Source of the DNA: Planctomycetota bacterium
Lineage (GTDB): Bacteria; Planctomycetota; UBA1135; GCA-002686595
Direction of reading: 5' to 3'
DNA length: 64,000 nucleotides
Assembly (NCBI GenBank): GCA_016779225.1
Contig: JADHNZ010000003.1
Coordinates: 1 to 64,000 of the forward strand
The notes below the pieces were generated by a model. It was not told the origin of the DNA and searched no databases. It worked only from the letters and a program-made list of their open reading frames with translations. This document shows, one piece after another, positions 7,990-17,385 of this stretch (positions are counted from its first letter, which is position 1; every line of letters starts with the position of its first letter). The translations under genes were made by a program, and so were the position numbers.

Positions 7990-9396
7990 TCAGGCCAGCC
8001 AGGGCCGAACGACTCGGCCCGCGACATCCGTCAGGCGGTAGTCCCGCCCCTGGAAGCGGAAGAGCAGGCGCTCGTGGTCGAGCCCCAGCAGGTGCAGCAG
8101 GGTCGCGTGCAGGTCGTTCACATGCACGGGTCGGTCGACGGCCGCATACCCCAGCTCGTCCGTCCCCCCGTAGCTCGTGCCGCCGTCGATGCCTCCCCCC
8201 GCGAGCCACAGCGAGAAGCCCTTGATGTGGTGGTCCCGCCCGTTGCCCTGGGCCATGGGCGTGCGCCCGAACTCGCCGCCCCAGATCACCAGGGTGTCCT
8301 CCAGGAGCCCGCGGCGCGCGAGGTCCGTGAGCAGGGCGCCGGTGGCCTGATCCACCTCGCGCGCGGTGATCTCCATGCTGCGCTTGATGCCCCCGTGGTG
8401 ATCCCAGCCGCGGTGGTAGAGCTGGATGAAGCGCACGCCGCGCTCGGCCAGCCGCCGCGCCAGCAGGCAGTTGGCGGCGTAGGAGCCGTCCGCGCCCTCG
8501 GTTCCGTACAGCTCGAGGGTCTCGCGGGACTCATCGCCCAGGTCCATCAGCTCGGGCACGCTGGTCTGCATGCGGAACGCCATCTCGTACTGGGCGATGC
8601 GGGTGGCCAGCTCGGGATCGCCGGTGCGCGTGGCCTCCGCCCGGTCGAGGGCTGCAGTGGCATCCACGAGGCGCCGCTGGTCCTCGAGGCTGGAGCCCGC
8701 GGGCGGGCGCGCATAGAGCACCGGGTCACCGCTCGAGCGCAGGTGCACCCCCTGGTGGCGACCGGGGAGGAAGCCCGCGCTCCACTGGCGCGCGGCGATC
8801 GGCTGCATCTGCCCCCCACGGCCGATGGAGGTCAGCACGACATAGCCCGGCAGGTCCTGGGTCTCGCTCCCAAGGCCCCAGGTGGTCCACGAGCCCATGC
8901 TCGGCCGCCCGCTCAGGCCCGAGCCCGTGTTCATCAGGGTGTGCGCCGGATCGTGGTTGATCTGGTCGGTCGTCATCGAGCGCACGATGCAGAGCCGATC
9001 CGCGTGCGCCCCGATCGACGGGAACAGGGCGCTGATGCGCTGCCCGGAAGCACCGAAGGTCTGGAAGGGATGCTGCGGTGCGAAGCAGCGCAGGGCCTGA
9101 CCCTGCAGCTGGGCGAGCTGCTGGCCGCGGGTGAACGACTCCGGCATGGGCTCGCCGTCACGGCGCGCCAGCTCGGGCTTCTCGTCGAGGGTCTCGAGGT
9201 GGGAGGGCCCCCCCGCCATGCACAGGTGGATCACGCGACGCACCCGCGGGGAGTGGTGCAGCCTCGAGCCGAGGGCCGCGCCACCGCCTCGAGCCAGAGC
9301 ATCGCGCCCCAGCAGGCTGGCCATCGCCCCCGCCAGGAGGCCGCCCCCCGCGTAGCCGAGGAGCCCGCGGCGGGTGAAGAGGACTTGCTGGCTCAT
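7990..9396 (-). CDS. DUF1501 family Tat-exported protein (partner of PSD1-type protein)
   Basis: 468 residues, starting with a twin-arginine signal (FTRRGLLGYAGGG). The body shows DUF1501 landmarks: RRVIHLCMAGGPSHLETLDEKP, QINHDPAHTLMNTG, SMGSWTTWGLGS, LLARRLAERGVRFIQLYHRGWDHHGG, DTLVIWGGEFGRTPM and GRDHHIKGFSLWLAGGG. The fold is related to alkaline phosphatase/sulfatase. DUF1501 genes are nearly always paired with PSCyt1-DUF1549-DUF1553 genes in Planctomycetota and Verrucomicrobiota, as here. Its ATG overlaps the upstream TGA (ATGA at 9393-9396). Work is expected in the periplasm; the enzymatic activity of the family is not settled. Confidence 0.92.
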   Translation of the reverse strand: MSQQVLFTRRGLLGYAGGGLLAGAMASLLGRDALARGGGAALGSRLHHSPRVRRVIHLCMAGGPSHLETLDEKPELARRDGEPMPESFTRGQQLAQLQGQALRCFAPQHPFQTFGASGQRISALFPSIGAHADRLCIVRSMTTDQINHDPAHTLMNTGSGLSGRPSMGSWTTWGLGSETQDLPGYVVLTSIGRGGQMQPIAARQWSAGFLPGRHQGVHLRSSGDPVLYARPPAGSSLEDQRRLVDATAALDRAEATRTGDPELATRIAQYEMAFRMQTSVPELMDLGDESRETLELYGTEGADGSYAANCLLARRLAERGVRFIQLYHRGWDHHGGIKRSMEITAREVDQATGALLTDLARRGLLEDTLVIWGGEFGRTPMAQGNGRDHHIKGFSLWLAGGGIDGGTSYGGTDELGYAAVDRPVHVNDLHATLLHLLGLDHERLLFRFQGRDYRLTDVAGRVVRPWLA

Positions 9397-12383
9397 GAGC
9401 GCGTCACCGCCTCCCCGGTGTTCAGCACAAGGCGTGCCGCCTGGGTCCAGGCTGCAAGCTCCGCCGGATCCGGGCCGTCCAGGGCCGCGGACTCGCCCAC
9501 GGCGAGGAGCGCCCGCGCGGCGTCCGGGTCGGCGACATAGCGCTGCTGCTCCGCCGCCACGAGCTCGAGCACGAGGGCCACCTCCTCAGCGCGCGGCGCC
9601 CGCGTCAGGACTCGCTCGAAGAGGTGCGCCACGCGCTCCTGCGGCCGCGCCTCACGCGCCACGACCGCCTGCGCAAGCACGCGTGCGGCCTCCACGAAGG
9701 ACGGGTCATTGAGGAGGACCAGGGCCTGCTGGGGCGTGTTGGCCCGGTTCCTTGCGCTGACGCACTCCTCGCGGCTCGGCGCGTCGAAGGCCAGGAGCGC
9801 GGGGTGAGTGAAGGTCCGACACCAGAAGGTGTAGAGGCTGCGGCGATGCAGGCCCTCTCCCGCGTCGGCGCGCCAGCGGCGCAGGGGGAAGTTGAGCTGC
9901 GCCCAGTAGCCCTCGGGCTGGTACGGCTTGACGCTCGGACCGCCAAGGGTTGCGGCCAGCAGCCCGCTGCTCGCGAGGGCACCGTCACGCACGAACTCCG
10001 CGTCCAGGCGGAAGCGCGCCTGCCGCGCCAGCAGGCGGTTGTAGGGATCCCGCTCCGCGAGCTCGGGCGTGAGGCGCGACGAGCGCTGGTAGGTGCGGGT
10101 GAGCACGAGACGCCGGATCAGGGCCTTCACATCCCAGCCGCCGGCGACGAACTCCACCGCCAGGGCATCAAGCAGCTCGGGGTGGGTCGGGCGCCCGCCC
10201 TGGGTGCCCAGATCCTGGGGGTCCGCCGCCAGGCCCGCGCCGAAGAGCAGGCGCCAGATGCGGTTGACGAAGGCGCGGGCGGCGAGCGGATTCGCGTCGG
10301 AGACCGTCCAGCGCGCGAGATCGAGGCGCGTCGCCCTGCGCTCCGTGGGGAATGCTCCCTGGGGCAGGAAGGCCGGCACGGCGGGCTGCACCACCGGCCC
10401 CGAGTCGTCCATCCAGTTGCCCCGCGGACGCACGCGCACCTCGCGCGGCGCCACGGAGACCGTGGCCACCATGCGCGGCAGGGAGGCGTCGAGCGCGTCG
10501 TGGTCCGCGCGGGCGCGCTCCAGGGCCTCACGCTGCTCTGCGCGCAGGGGCGTCTCCGCGAGGAAGCGTGCGTCGAGCTGGGCGGCCTGCGCGGAGTCGC
10601 GCTCCCCCTCCCCCGCCAACAGGGCCGCGCGTGCGGCCGGCGGCAGGCCGCCGAACACCAGGTCCGGCACCCGCGTCTCCACGCCCGCCTCGGCCCAGTG
10701 GACGCGCCCTCCAAACTGGGTGAACGCCATTCCGTCCACGGGGCTGCCTTCGAGGAGCCCCAGGCTCGCCGGGTCCACCTCGAGTCGGACCCACTCGCCC
10801 ACGGGAGGCAGCGCGCCCTGCGGGCGCCGGGCCGGCGCGTCCTGGCCAACGGGTCCGAACGGAATGCGCGGCCCACCCCAGACAGCCCGGTGCTCCCAGG
10901 TGCCGTCGCGGTGGAACTGGAGCATCAGCTCCTGGGGCGGGTCCTCGGGATCGATCCGAACCCACGCGAAGAGCAGGTCCCCCTCCCCCAGCGTGAGGGT
11001 CCGATCGGCACCGAGGAAGAAGTGCTGGACGGTCTCGGCTCCCTGCTGCACGCGGGTGCGGACCTCGCCCCGTCGCACGGAGTCGTCCCAGCGCCAGTCG
11101 CCCTGGTCACGCCCCCCGTTGCCCTGGGAGGCTCCGACCCACTCGACCTCGCGGCGCTCGCCGGAGCGGGCGCGATCGAGGAGGTCACGCTCCCAGAGGG
11201 CACGCGCCTCCCGCAGATCGTCGTCCCATACCGTCGCCTCCCGCTCGGCGCCCACGAGCGCGCGGGCCAGCGCATCGAGTCGCGCCTGGTCCGCGGGGTA
11301 GGCCACGCGCATCTCCGGCGGGACCTTGCGGCCCTGGAAGTTGCCGTACACGCCCACCTCGTCGATGTCCGCGAAGAAGGCGGAGAGGGCGTAGAAGTCG
11401 CGGGTCGTGTACGGATCGAACTTGTGGTCGTGACACTCGGCACAGCCCACCGTCGAGCCCAGCCAGATGCTCGAGTAGTTGCGGACGCGGTCGGCCGCGT
11501 ACTTGAGCAGGAACTCCTTGGGCTGGGAGCCGCCCTCGAAGGTGACCATGTTCAGGCGGTTGTAGGTCGCCGCCACGCGCTGCCCCATCGTCGCGTCCGG
11601 CAGGAGGTCCCCCGCCAGCTGCTCGACCGTAAAGCGGTCGAAGGGCATGTTCTCGTTGAACGCGCGCAGCACCCAGTCCCGGTACGGCCACACCGTCCAC
11701 TCCTGATCCCCGTGGTAGCCCACCGTGTCGGCGTAGCGCACGAGATCGAGCCAGTGCTGGGTCATCCGCTCGCCGTAGTGGGGTGAGGCCAGGAGCTGGT
11801 CCACGAAGCCCTCGAGGGCGAGCTCCCCGCGCTCGAGCCTCCGCAGGTCCTCGAGGTCCGCAGGCAGGCCGGTCAGGTCCCAGGACAGGCGTCGGACCAG
11901 GGTGCGCAGGTCCGTGGGCGTTCGGGGCTCGAGCTGCGCCGCCTCGAGGGCCGCGTCGATGTGAGCATCCACATCGACGGCGCCTGAGCCCTGCGGCGCG
12001 CTCCAGGCCCAGTGGCCCTCCCACGGCGCTCCCTGCTCGATCCAGCGGCGAAGGAGGTCCACCTCACCCGCCAGCAGAGAGTGCCGGGAGGTCGAAGGCG
12101 GCATGCGCTGAAGAGGATCCTCGTCCGTGATGCGCTGGAACAGGACGCTGTCCTCGGGCCGGCCCGGGGCGACCACGGGCACGCCATGCGCAGTCCCGAA
12201 GAGGCCCTCGCGCTCGTCCAGCCGCAGGCCCGCCTCGCGCGCGTTCGCGTCCGGACCGTGGCACTCGAAGCAGCGATCCGAGAGGAGCGGCCGCACCTCG
12301 CGGTCGAAGCTGACGACCGCGTCCTCGCTGGCCGCGCCGTCGCCGGGGACAAGGGCTAGGAGGAGGAGGGAAAGACCAGTCAT
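9393..12383 (-). CDS. PSCyt1-DUF1549-DUF1553 (PSD1-type) cytochrome-like secreted protein
   Basis: 996 residues with a short signal sequence (MTGLSLLLLALVPG). PSCyt1 (about 25-110) carries the CxxCH haem motif in SDRCFECHGPD and ends with MPPS. DUF1549 (about 150-360) has LVRRLSWDLTGLP, RYADTVGYHGDQ, WPYRDWVLRAFN, VEQLAGDLLP and a second CxxCH in VGCAECHDHKFDP. A central beta-rich insert (about 440-560) looks like a carbohydrate-binding module. DUF1553 at the C-terminus has FVNRIWRLLFGAGL, HPELLDALA, TYQRSSRL and NTPQQALVLLNDP. The family is thought to take part in extracellular polysaccharide breakdown, possibly redox-linked. The start at 12383 is the first Met with a signal peptide. It is translationally coupled to the DUF1501 gene. 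Confidence 0.92.
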   Translation of the reverse strand: MTGLSLLLLALVPGDGAASEDAVVSFDREVRPLLSDRCFECHGPDANAREAGLRLDEREGLFGTAHGVPVVAPGRPEDSVLFQRITDEDPLQRMPPSTSRHSLLAGEVDLLRRWIEQGAPWEGHWAWSAPQGSGAVDVDAHIDAALEAAQLEPRTPTDLRTLVRRLSWDLTGLPADLEDLRRLERGELALEGFVDQLLASPHYGERMTQHWLDLVRYADTVGYHGDQEWTVWPYRDWVLRAFNENMPFDRFTVEQLAGDLLPDATMGQRVAATYNRLNMVTFEGGSQPKEFLLKYAADRVRNYSSIWLGSTVGCAECHDHKFDPYTTRDFYALSAFFADIDEVGVYGNFQGRKVPPEMRVAYPADQARLDALARALVGAEREATVWDDDLREARALWERDLLDRARSGERREVEWVGASQGNGGRDQGDWRWDDSVRRGEVRTRVQQGAETVQHFFLGADRTLTLGEGDLLFAWVRIDPEDPPQELMLQFHRDGTWEHRAVWGGPRIPFGPVGQDAPARRPQGALPPVGEWVRLEVDPASLGLLEGSPVDGMAFTQFGGRVHWAEAGVETRVPDLVFGGLPPAARAALLAGEGERDSAQAAQLDARFLAETPLRAEQREALERARADHDALDASLPRMVATVSVAPREVRVRPRGNWMDDSGPVVQPAVPAFLPQGAFPTERRATRLDLARWTVSDANPLAARAFVNRIWRLLFGAGLAADPQDLGTQGGRPTHPELLDALAVEFVAGGWDVKALIRRLVLTRTYQRSSRLTPELAERDPYNRLLARQARFRLDAEFVRDGALASSGLLAATLGGPSVKPYQPEGYWAQLNFPLRRWRADAGEGLHRRSLYTFWCRTFTHPALLAFDAPSREECVSARNRANTPQQALVLLNDPSFVEAARVLAQAVVAREARPQERVAHLFERVLTRAPRAEEVALVLELVAAEQQRYVADPDAARALLAVGESAALDGPDPAELAAWTQAARLVLNTGEAVTRS

Positions 12384-12457
12384 CGGAGTGGGCTGCGGCG
12401 GGCCGTGGCGCGATCGATTCCAGGGAGGCGGAACTGCGCCGCACGCAGGGCGCGACC

Positions 12458-12463
12458 TATCGT
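12458..12463 (+). promoter_or_regulatory. Putative -10 element TATCGT for the ATP-grasp gene
   Basis: TATCGT fits TAnnnT and lies 16 nt before the ATG at 12480, giving a leader of about 10 nt. It sits in the 96-nt divergent gap between the PSD1-type gene and the ATP-grasp gene. No convincing -35 box. Confidence 0.3.
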
Positions 12464-12479
12464 AGGGCCCACGCGCCGG

Positions 12480-13388
12480 ATGCGCGTCCATGCCATGCAC
12501 ATCGCCCTCGCCGACTGCGACCCGAACTCCCTGGCACGCACTGCCACCGGAGTCGCCTCCGAGGCTCCCCTGCACGAGGCCCTGCGCAGCCGGGGCGCCA
12601 CCTTCGCCTGCCCCGCCTGGGAGGACCCCGGCGTCGACTGGGCGAGCTTCGACGCCGTGCTGATCCGCATGACCTGGACCTACCACCACCAGCCGGAGGC
12701 CTTCCGCGCGTGGCTGGACCGCGTGGCCGAGCAGGTCAGGGTGCTCAACGCCCCCGAGATCGTCCGCTGGAACATGCGCAAGCACTACCTCCGCGACCTC
12801 GAGGGCGCGGGCGTGCCCATCGCGCCCACCGAGTGGCTGGAACGCGGCAGCCGGCTCGACCTGCCCGAGGTGCTCGCGCAGCGCGGCTGGACGCAGGCCT
12901 TCGCCAAGCCGGTGGTGGGCGCCACGGCGAGCGACACGGTGCGCATGCGGAACCCAGCCGAGCTCGAGGAGGGGGCCGCGTTCCTGGCTCGACAGCTCGC
13001 GCGGCAGGACATGTTCCTCCAGCCCTACCTCAGCCGCGTGGAGACCGACGGCGAGGTCTCGCTGATGGTGGTCGAGGGAGAGGTCACCCACGCGGTGCGC
13101 AAGCGGCCTGTCCCCGGCGACTATCGCGTGCAGGACGACTTCGGAGCGACCGACGAGCCGACGGAGGTCACTGCAGAGCTGGCGGAGCTGGCCCAGCGCG
13201 CGATGGCGGCCGTGCCAGGACCCGAGACCCCGGTCTACGGCAGGGTGGACTTCCTGTTCCTCGAGGACGGTGCCCCGGTGCTGAACGAGCTGGAGCTCAT
13301 CGAGCCCATGTTCTTCATGCACCACGATCCCCGCTGTGGCGAGCGCCTCGCCGACGCGCTGCTCGAGCGGATCGCCCGTTCGCGCTGA
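12480..13388 (+). CDS. ATP-grasp domain ligase (RimK/DcsG-like)
   Basis: 302 residues if started at MRVHAMHIALADCD (12480); the ATG at 12495 is an equally good alternative. Features of ATP-grasp enzymes: an N-terminal pre-ATP-grasp part (FDAVLIRMTWTYHH), then VRWNMRKHYLRDLEGAGVPI, the nucleotide-binding strand AFAKPVVGATASDT, MFLQPYLSRVETDGEVSLMV, GEVTHAVRKRP and the metal-binding end YGRVDFLF and VLNELELIEP. Such enzymes use ATP to join a carboxylate to an amine or thiol through an acyl phosphate. The closest remembered relatives are glutathione-synthetase/cycloserine-pathway-like proteins, but the substrate is unknown. It stands alone, divergent from the PSD1-type gene. Confidence 0.82.
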   Translation: MRVHAMHIALADCDPNSLARTATGVASEAPLHEALRSRGATFACPAWEDPGVDWASFDAVLIRMTWTYHHQPEAFRAWLDRVAEQVRVLNAPEIVRWNMRKHYLRDLEGAGVPIAPTEWLERGSRLDLPEVLAQRGWTQAFAKPVVGATASDTVRMRNPAELEEGAAFLARQLARQDMFLQPYLSRVETDGEVSLMVVEGEVTHAVRKRPVPGDYRVQDDFGATDEPTEVTAELAELAQRAMAAVPGPETPVYGRVDFLFLEDGAPVLNELELIEPMFFMHHDPRCGERLADALLERIARSR

Positions 13389-13675
13389 CCTCGAAGGGGC
13401 TCGGCCAAAAAGGGACCCAAGAGTTCGAATGCTTGGAGAGCCACCGCGTAGGGTCGGCCACGCAAGTTCCTCGCGGCCTTGGGTGGCCTGCTGCGGGTCC
13501 GGATCAGCTTGGTCCAGAGCCGCGGTCTCCTCACTGGGGTGCCGTCCCTGGAATGTCCCTATGGGGACGCCCTGACGGCCACGCCCCGACCGGGGCGCCT
13601 CCCCCGTGCTGCCCCCCTGGTGCGGCCCGCGTAGTGCTGCCGCAACCGCGTCTCCCCCACGGTGTGCCCTACGCC
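13389..13675. other. Intergenic region with a GTCCC/GGGAC palindrome
   Basis: 287 nt between two plus-strand genes. A near-perfect 14-bp palindrome, GTCCCTATGGGGAC, lies at 13555-13568 and could be an operator for the acyltransferase gene. I see no convincing ORF, RNA gene, TAnnnT promoter at the usual distance, or sigma-54 promoter here. Confidence 0.35.
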
Positions 13676-15352
13676 ATGACGAGCCAGACCCCCAGTGCTC
13701 CCCAGCCCCCGCGGCGGCACGACCTCGACGCCCTGCGCGGCGGGGCCATGCTCCTCGGAATCGTCCTCCACGCCTCACTCTCGGTTGCAGGCGTGCCCTG
13801 GATGATCCGCAGCGAGCAGTCCTCGGCAGCCCTCGAGCATGTGTTCCACTTCATCCATGTGTTCCGCATGCCGCTGTTCTTCCTCCTCAGCGGCTACTTC
13901 AGCGTGATGCTGTGGCAGCGGCGCGGCGTCAGCGGCCTTGCACGCCAGCGCCTGCTGCGAATCGGCCTGCCGCTCCTCATCGGGGCCTTCACCGTCGTGC
14001 CCCTGACAGAGACGGCCATGGAGTACGGCATGGAGCTGCAGCGGAGGGAGACCCGCGTGGGCACCGCTAGCCTGCCTGCCGCACGCACGGCGTCATGGAC
14101 CCGGGGGGAAGCCTCCCTCAGCGCAACGGACCTGACGGGCGCCGCGAAGCGGGGGGACCTCCAGCGACTGACGGAGCTCCTCGATGCGGGGGCCGACGCG
14201 AACGCCCCCGACAAGTTGGACCTCACGGCCCTGCACTGGGCGGCAGCCTGGGGGCACGCCGACGCCTGTCAACTGCTCCTCGAGCGCGGGGCGAAGATCA
14301 GCCCCCGGGACGGAGAGGGGTCGACGCCGCTGCACACGGCGACCTTCTTCGGGCGCGCCGACGCGGTCCGCGTCCTGCTCGAAGGCGGCGCCGATCCGGA
14401 CTTGATGGATCAGAACGGCACGACCCCCGCCGACCTCGTGTCCTGGTCCTGGGACGAGACGCGCGCAGGCCTGACGCGCTTCGTAGCGGGACTCCTTGGG
14501 GTCCCCCTCGATGAGACGACCATCGAAGCCGACCTGGCCGCAACGGCTGCGGTCTTCCAGCCGAGCGCGCCCATGCGCCTGCTGGATGACCTGGCCAGAT
14601 TCAGCCTGGGACACCTGTGGTTCCTGTGGTTCCTGGTCCCGCTGTCGGCTGCCCTGGCCCTAACCCTCGGGATTCTCGGTCTCGTGGGCCGCGCGGCTCC
14701 GGGCACCTGGACGGTCTCCCCCGCGTTCGTCGCACTCGTCCTCGTTCCAGCCACGGCCATCACGACCGCGATGCAGCGCGGTGGCCTGAACATGCCGGGC
14801 TTTGGCCCGGACACCTCGTTCACCCTGGCGATCGATCTGCATGTGCTCCTCCACTACGCGGTGTTCTTCGCGTTCGGCGGGCTGGTGCGCGGAGCCGACC
14901 CGGACACCCGCATCCTCACGCGGCGCTGGCCCCTGCTGCTCCTCATGGGCGTCGCGGCCTATTGGCTGACCATCGACGCCGCCCTCGCGGCGCCCGCCAA
15001 GCAGGGCGACGACACCGTCCTCGGCGTCATGCTCGGAGAGTCCATCTGCGCCTGGGGTCTGGTCCTCGGGAGCATGGGCCTTGCCCAGGCGGTGCTCACC
15101 CGCGAGCGGCACTGGGTGCGGGTGGTCGCGGACGGCTCCTACTGGGCCTACCTGATGCACATGTCGCTCGTGTTTGTGCTCCAGGGTCGGCTGGCCGCAA
15201 CGGACCTGGGTCCGTGGGTCCAGGTAGCCCTCACCTGCACCGTCACCTTCCTCGCCATGGGCGCGAGCTATCTGATCCTCGTGCGGCCCACCCTCATCGG
15301 TGTCCTGCTCAACGGTCCGCGCGGCGGGAGGGCCGCGGCTCAGCCATCCTGA
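13676..15352 (+). CDS. Acyltransferase-3/OpgC-like membrane protein with inserted ankyrin repeats
   Basis: 558 residues. The N-terminal third is an acyltransferase-3 membrane domain: DLDALRGGAMLLGIVLHA carries the conserved His of helix 1, and FRMPLFFLLSGYFSVML is equally typical. After the third helix, about residues 150-265 are soluble ankyrin repeats (LTALHWAAAWGHADACQLLL, STPLHTATFFGRADAVRVLL, TTPADL). The membrane domain then resumes (LGHLWFLWFLVPLSAALAL) with about seven further helices, ending SYLILVRPTLIGVLL. The family transfers acyl groups to extracytoplasmic sugars or glucans. The ankyrin insert is intact and in frame, not an assembly artefact as far as can be read. Its last 13 nt overlap the convergent esterase gene. 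Confidence 0.85.
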   Translation: MTSQTPSAPQPPRRHDLDALRGGAMLLGIVLHASLSVAGVPWMIRSEQSSAALEHVFHFIHVFRMPLFFLLSGYFSVMLWQRRGVSGLARQRLLRIGLPLLIGAFTVVPLTETAMEYGMELQRRETRVGTASLPAARTASWTRGEASLSATDLTGAAKRGDLQRLTELLDAGADANAPDKLDLTALHWAAAWGHADACQLLLERGAKISPRDGEGSTPLHTATFFGRADAVRVLLEGGADPDLMDQNGTTPADLVSWSWDETRAGLTRFVAGLLGVPLDETTIEADLAATAAVFQPSAPMRLLDDLARFSLGHLWFLWFLVPLSAALALTLGILGLVGRAAPGTWTVSPAFVALVLVPATAITTAMQRGGLNMPGFGPDTSFTLAIDLHVLLHYAVFFAFGGLVRGADPDTRILTRRWPLLLLMGVAAYWLTIDAALAAPAKQGDDTVLGVMLGESICAWGLVLGSMGLAQAVLTRERHWVRVVADGSYWAYLMHMSLVFVLQGRLAATDLGPWVQVALTCTVTFLAMGASYLILVRPTLIGVLLNGPRGGRAAAQPS

Positions 15353-17235
15353 GGCTCGGGGTCGTCCCCGAGCTCCTCGAGGAGGGCGCGCGCCTCGGCT
15401 CGACGGCGGCGCAGGTCGTCCTGGCGCAGGGCCTCGCGGATGCGGTTCTGGTCCCGACGGCTGAGCTTGCCCTCGGGCACCTCCTCGAGCACGCCGCGAG
15501 GAGCCTCGGCGAGGCCCCATGCGTCGCTGCGCTGGGTCGCGAAGGGCAGGTCCTTGTTGCCCATGAGCTGCAGGTTCCCCATGGGGTTGCGGCCCCAGGC
15601 GTAGCGGAAGTGCTGCGGCGCGGGGACCAGCGGACTCGACAGGACCAGCTGTCTGCGATCGAGGCGCGGCCGGCCGCGGTCATCGACCCCGACCTGCAGG
15701 TGCTCCGCCAGAGCCGGCTGGAAGTGGCCATCCTCGCCTGCGATGGCAAAGCCCTCGATGGCGCCATCCATGGGATCCCCGACCTCGGCATCGAGGCGCA
15801 GCACGAGGCGGCCCTCCTCCTGCACGAGCTCCAGCAGGGCAGGCGGCTTCCACGGGAGCTGCCCACCGAAGCCGTACTGGGTCGAGAGCGCCCAGCGCGC
15901 AATGCGCTCGCCGGCGGGCAGCTTCACCTGCGGGTGGTACCAGCGGCGGCGCAGGTCAAAGGTGCTGGCGAAGCCGATGTTGCGGTCGCCGGCCTCCCAG
16001 AGGTCGAGGAAGGTCCGGTACTGGGCGGCGCGGATGTAGATGCCCGCGTTGAACATCATCTCGCAGTAGTCGTCGCGCGTCTGGGGGTAGCCGTCCGTGC
16101 ACAGGGAGAGCAAGCCGAAGGGCAGCTCGGGGTTCCCGAAGGCCTCGCGCCAGGCCGCGATCATGGCCGGCAGCACCTCCTCGTAGAGGCGCACGCCGGG
16201 CATCCCGTCGAGGGCGTTGTTGTAGCCCTGGTGGAAGATCGCGCCGCGAATGGAGAGGCCCCGCAGCGGGCCGATCATGCCCGCGTAGCAGCTGCCCGGC
16301 AGGTTGTGGTCCGCGATCGGGCCCGGCCGCAGGTCAGTCGGATCCTCCCGCTGGTCCTCGGGGATCGGCTTGCCCTCGGCCTCGAGGCGCGCGCGCCGCT
16401 CCTGGGCCTGACGGACCCTCGTCGCCAGGTCTGCCTGCGGGTCCCAGGTGGCCACGCGCTCGTCCCAGTCGGCGAGGCGCTCCTGGACAGCCGCGCCGGG
16501 CAGGCCGTCGAGGACCTCACGAGGCGTCCAGGTCTCAACCGTGGTGCCGCCGCGGGAGGCATCGATCACGCCGATGGGGACGCGGGTCGCCATGTGCAGC
16601 CGGCGGGCGAACACGAACCCGATGGCAGAGAGCTCGCGCGCCACCTCGGGGCGACACACATCCCAGTCGCCCTTGCGGAAGTGCCGGCCGAACCAGCTGC
16701 TCCACTCGTGCAGCCGCGCGAAGCCGCGCTGGATCCGCGGGCCCTCGCCGTAGGGAACGGTGAGGATGCGCAGCTGGTCGTAGTTCGCCGTCGCGATCTC
16801 GAGCTCGCCGTTCTCCACCTTGGCGAGCTCGAACTCCATGTTGCTCTGTCCGCCGAGGACCCACACATCCCCCACCAGGACATCCTCAAGGAGCAGCTCG
16901 GCGTCGCCGGAGCGCACAGCCAGAGTGCGGCCCTCAGCGCTCGCCTCAAGCGCCGGCAGCTCCACGCGCCAGGCTCCGTCCTGACCGCACTGCGCCGTGG
17001 CCTCGGCGTCGGCGAACGACACCGTCACGGACTCGCCCGGCTCACCCCAGCCCCACAGCGCAACCGGCCGCTCGCGCTGAAGCACCATGTGGCTCTGGAA
17101 GAGGTTGCTGACGCACAGGCCCTCAAGCCGAGCCGGCACCTCCACCACATCCTCGCGAGGAAGCTTCTGGGCCATACCGGCCGTGGCGGTCAACAGGAGG
17201 ACGAGTGCAGGAGCGAGAGGGCGGAGGTTCAGCAT
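15340..17235 (-). CDS. Sialate O-acetylesterase (SASA-domain SGNH esterase)
   Basis: 631 residues with signal peptide MLNLRPLAPALVLLLTATAGMAQ. An N-terminal beta domain (SNLFQSHMVLQRERPVALWGWGEPG) leads into the esterase core: VWVLGGQSNMEFEL contains the nucleophile Ser of the SGNH family, followed by IGVIDASRGGTTVETWT and GAIFHQGYNNA. The enzyme would be periplasmic or extracellular and remove O-acetyl groups from sugars, a frequent partner of planctomycetal sulfatases and PSD1 proteins. The end is an unusual Arg/Glu-rich helix (DQNRIREALRQDD). The start at 17235 is set by the signal peptide. A plausible TACCGT -10 box is at 17280-17275. It converges on, and overlaps by 13 nt, the acyltransferase gene. 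Confidence 0.88.
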   Translation of the reverse strand: MLNLRPLAPALVLLLTATAGMAQKLPREDVVEVPARLEGLCVSNLFQSHMVLQRERPVALWGWGEPGESVTVSFADAEATAQCGQDGAWRVELPALEASAEGRTLAVRSGDAELLLEDVLVGDVWVLGGQSNMEFELAKVENGELEIATANYDQLRILTVPYGEGPRIQRGFARLHEWSSWFGRHFRKGDWDVCRPEVARELSAIGFVFARRLHMATRVPIGVIDASRGGTTVETWTPREVLDGLPGAAVQERLADWDERVATWDPQADLATRVRQAQERRARLEAEGKPIPEDQREDPTDLRPGPIADHNLPGSCYAGMIGPLRGLSIRGAIFHQGYNNALDGMPGVRLYEEVLPAMIAAWREAFGNPELPFGLLSLCTDGYPQTRDDYCEMMFNAGIYIRAAQYRTFLDLWEAGDRNIGFASTFDLRRRWYHPQVKLPAGERIARWALSTQYGFGGQLPWKPPALLELVQEEGRLVLRLDAEVGDPMDGAIEGFAIAGEDGHFQPALAEHLQVGVDDRGRPRLDRRQLVLSSPLVPAPQHFRYAWGRNPMGNLQLMGNKDLPFATQRSDAWGLAEAPRGVLEEVPEGKLSRRDQNRIREALRQDDLRRRRAEARALLEELGDDPEPQDG

Positions 17236-17385
17236 CACGGAGGCGCACAGGGACCCCGTCGAGGGGGAGCCCCGACGGTAGGGCCCGGCGGGCGCGAGCG
17301 CATGGCCCACGATCGCGGCCCCGCCCGCGCCGCCCGATCTGCAGCGGCCCGCAGGTCCCAGCGGTGAAGCGCTCTCCCTCAGGAG

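Noticed and set aside
12525-12540. TGGCACGCACTGCC as a sigma-54 promoter
   Set aside because: GG-to-GC spacing is too short and it lies inside the ATP-grasp coding region.
13425-13475. tRNA-like segment (GAGTTCGAATGC)
   Set aside because: A T-loop-like string is present but acceptor, D and anticodon stems cannot be formed.
12384-13778. N-terminal extension of the PSD1-type open frame across the ATP-grasp gene
   Set aside because: It has no signal peptide or domain and is antisense to a clear enzyme; the real start with a signal peptide is at 12383.
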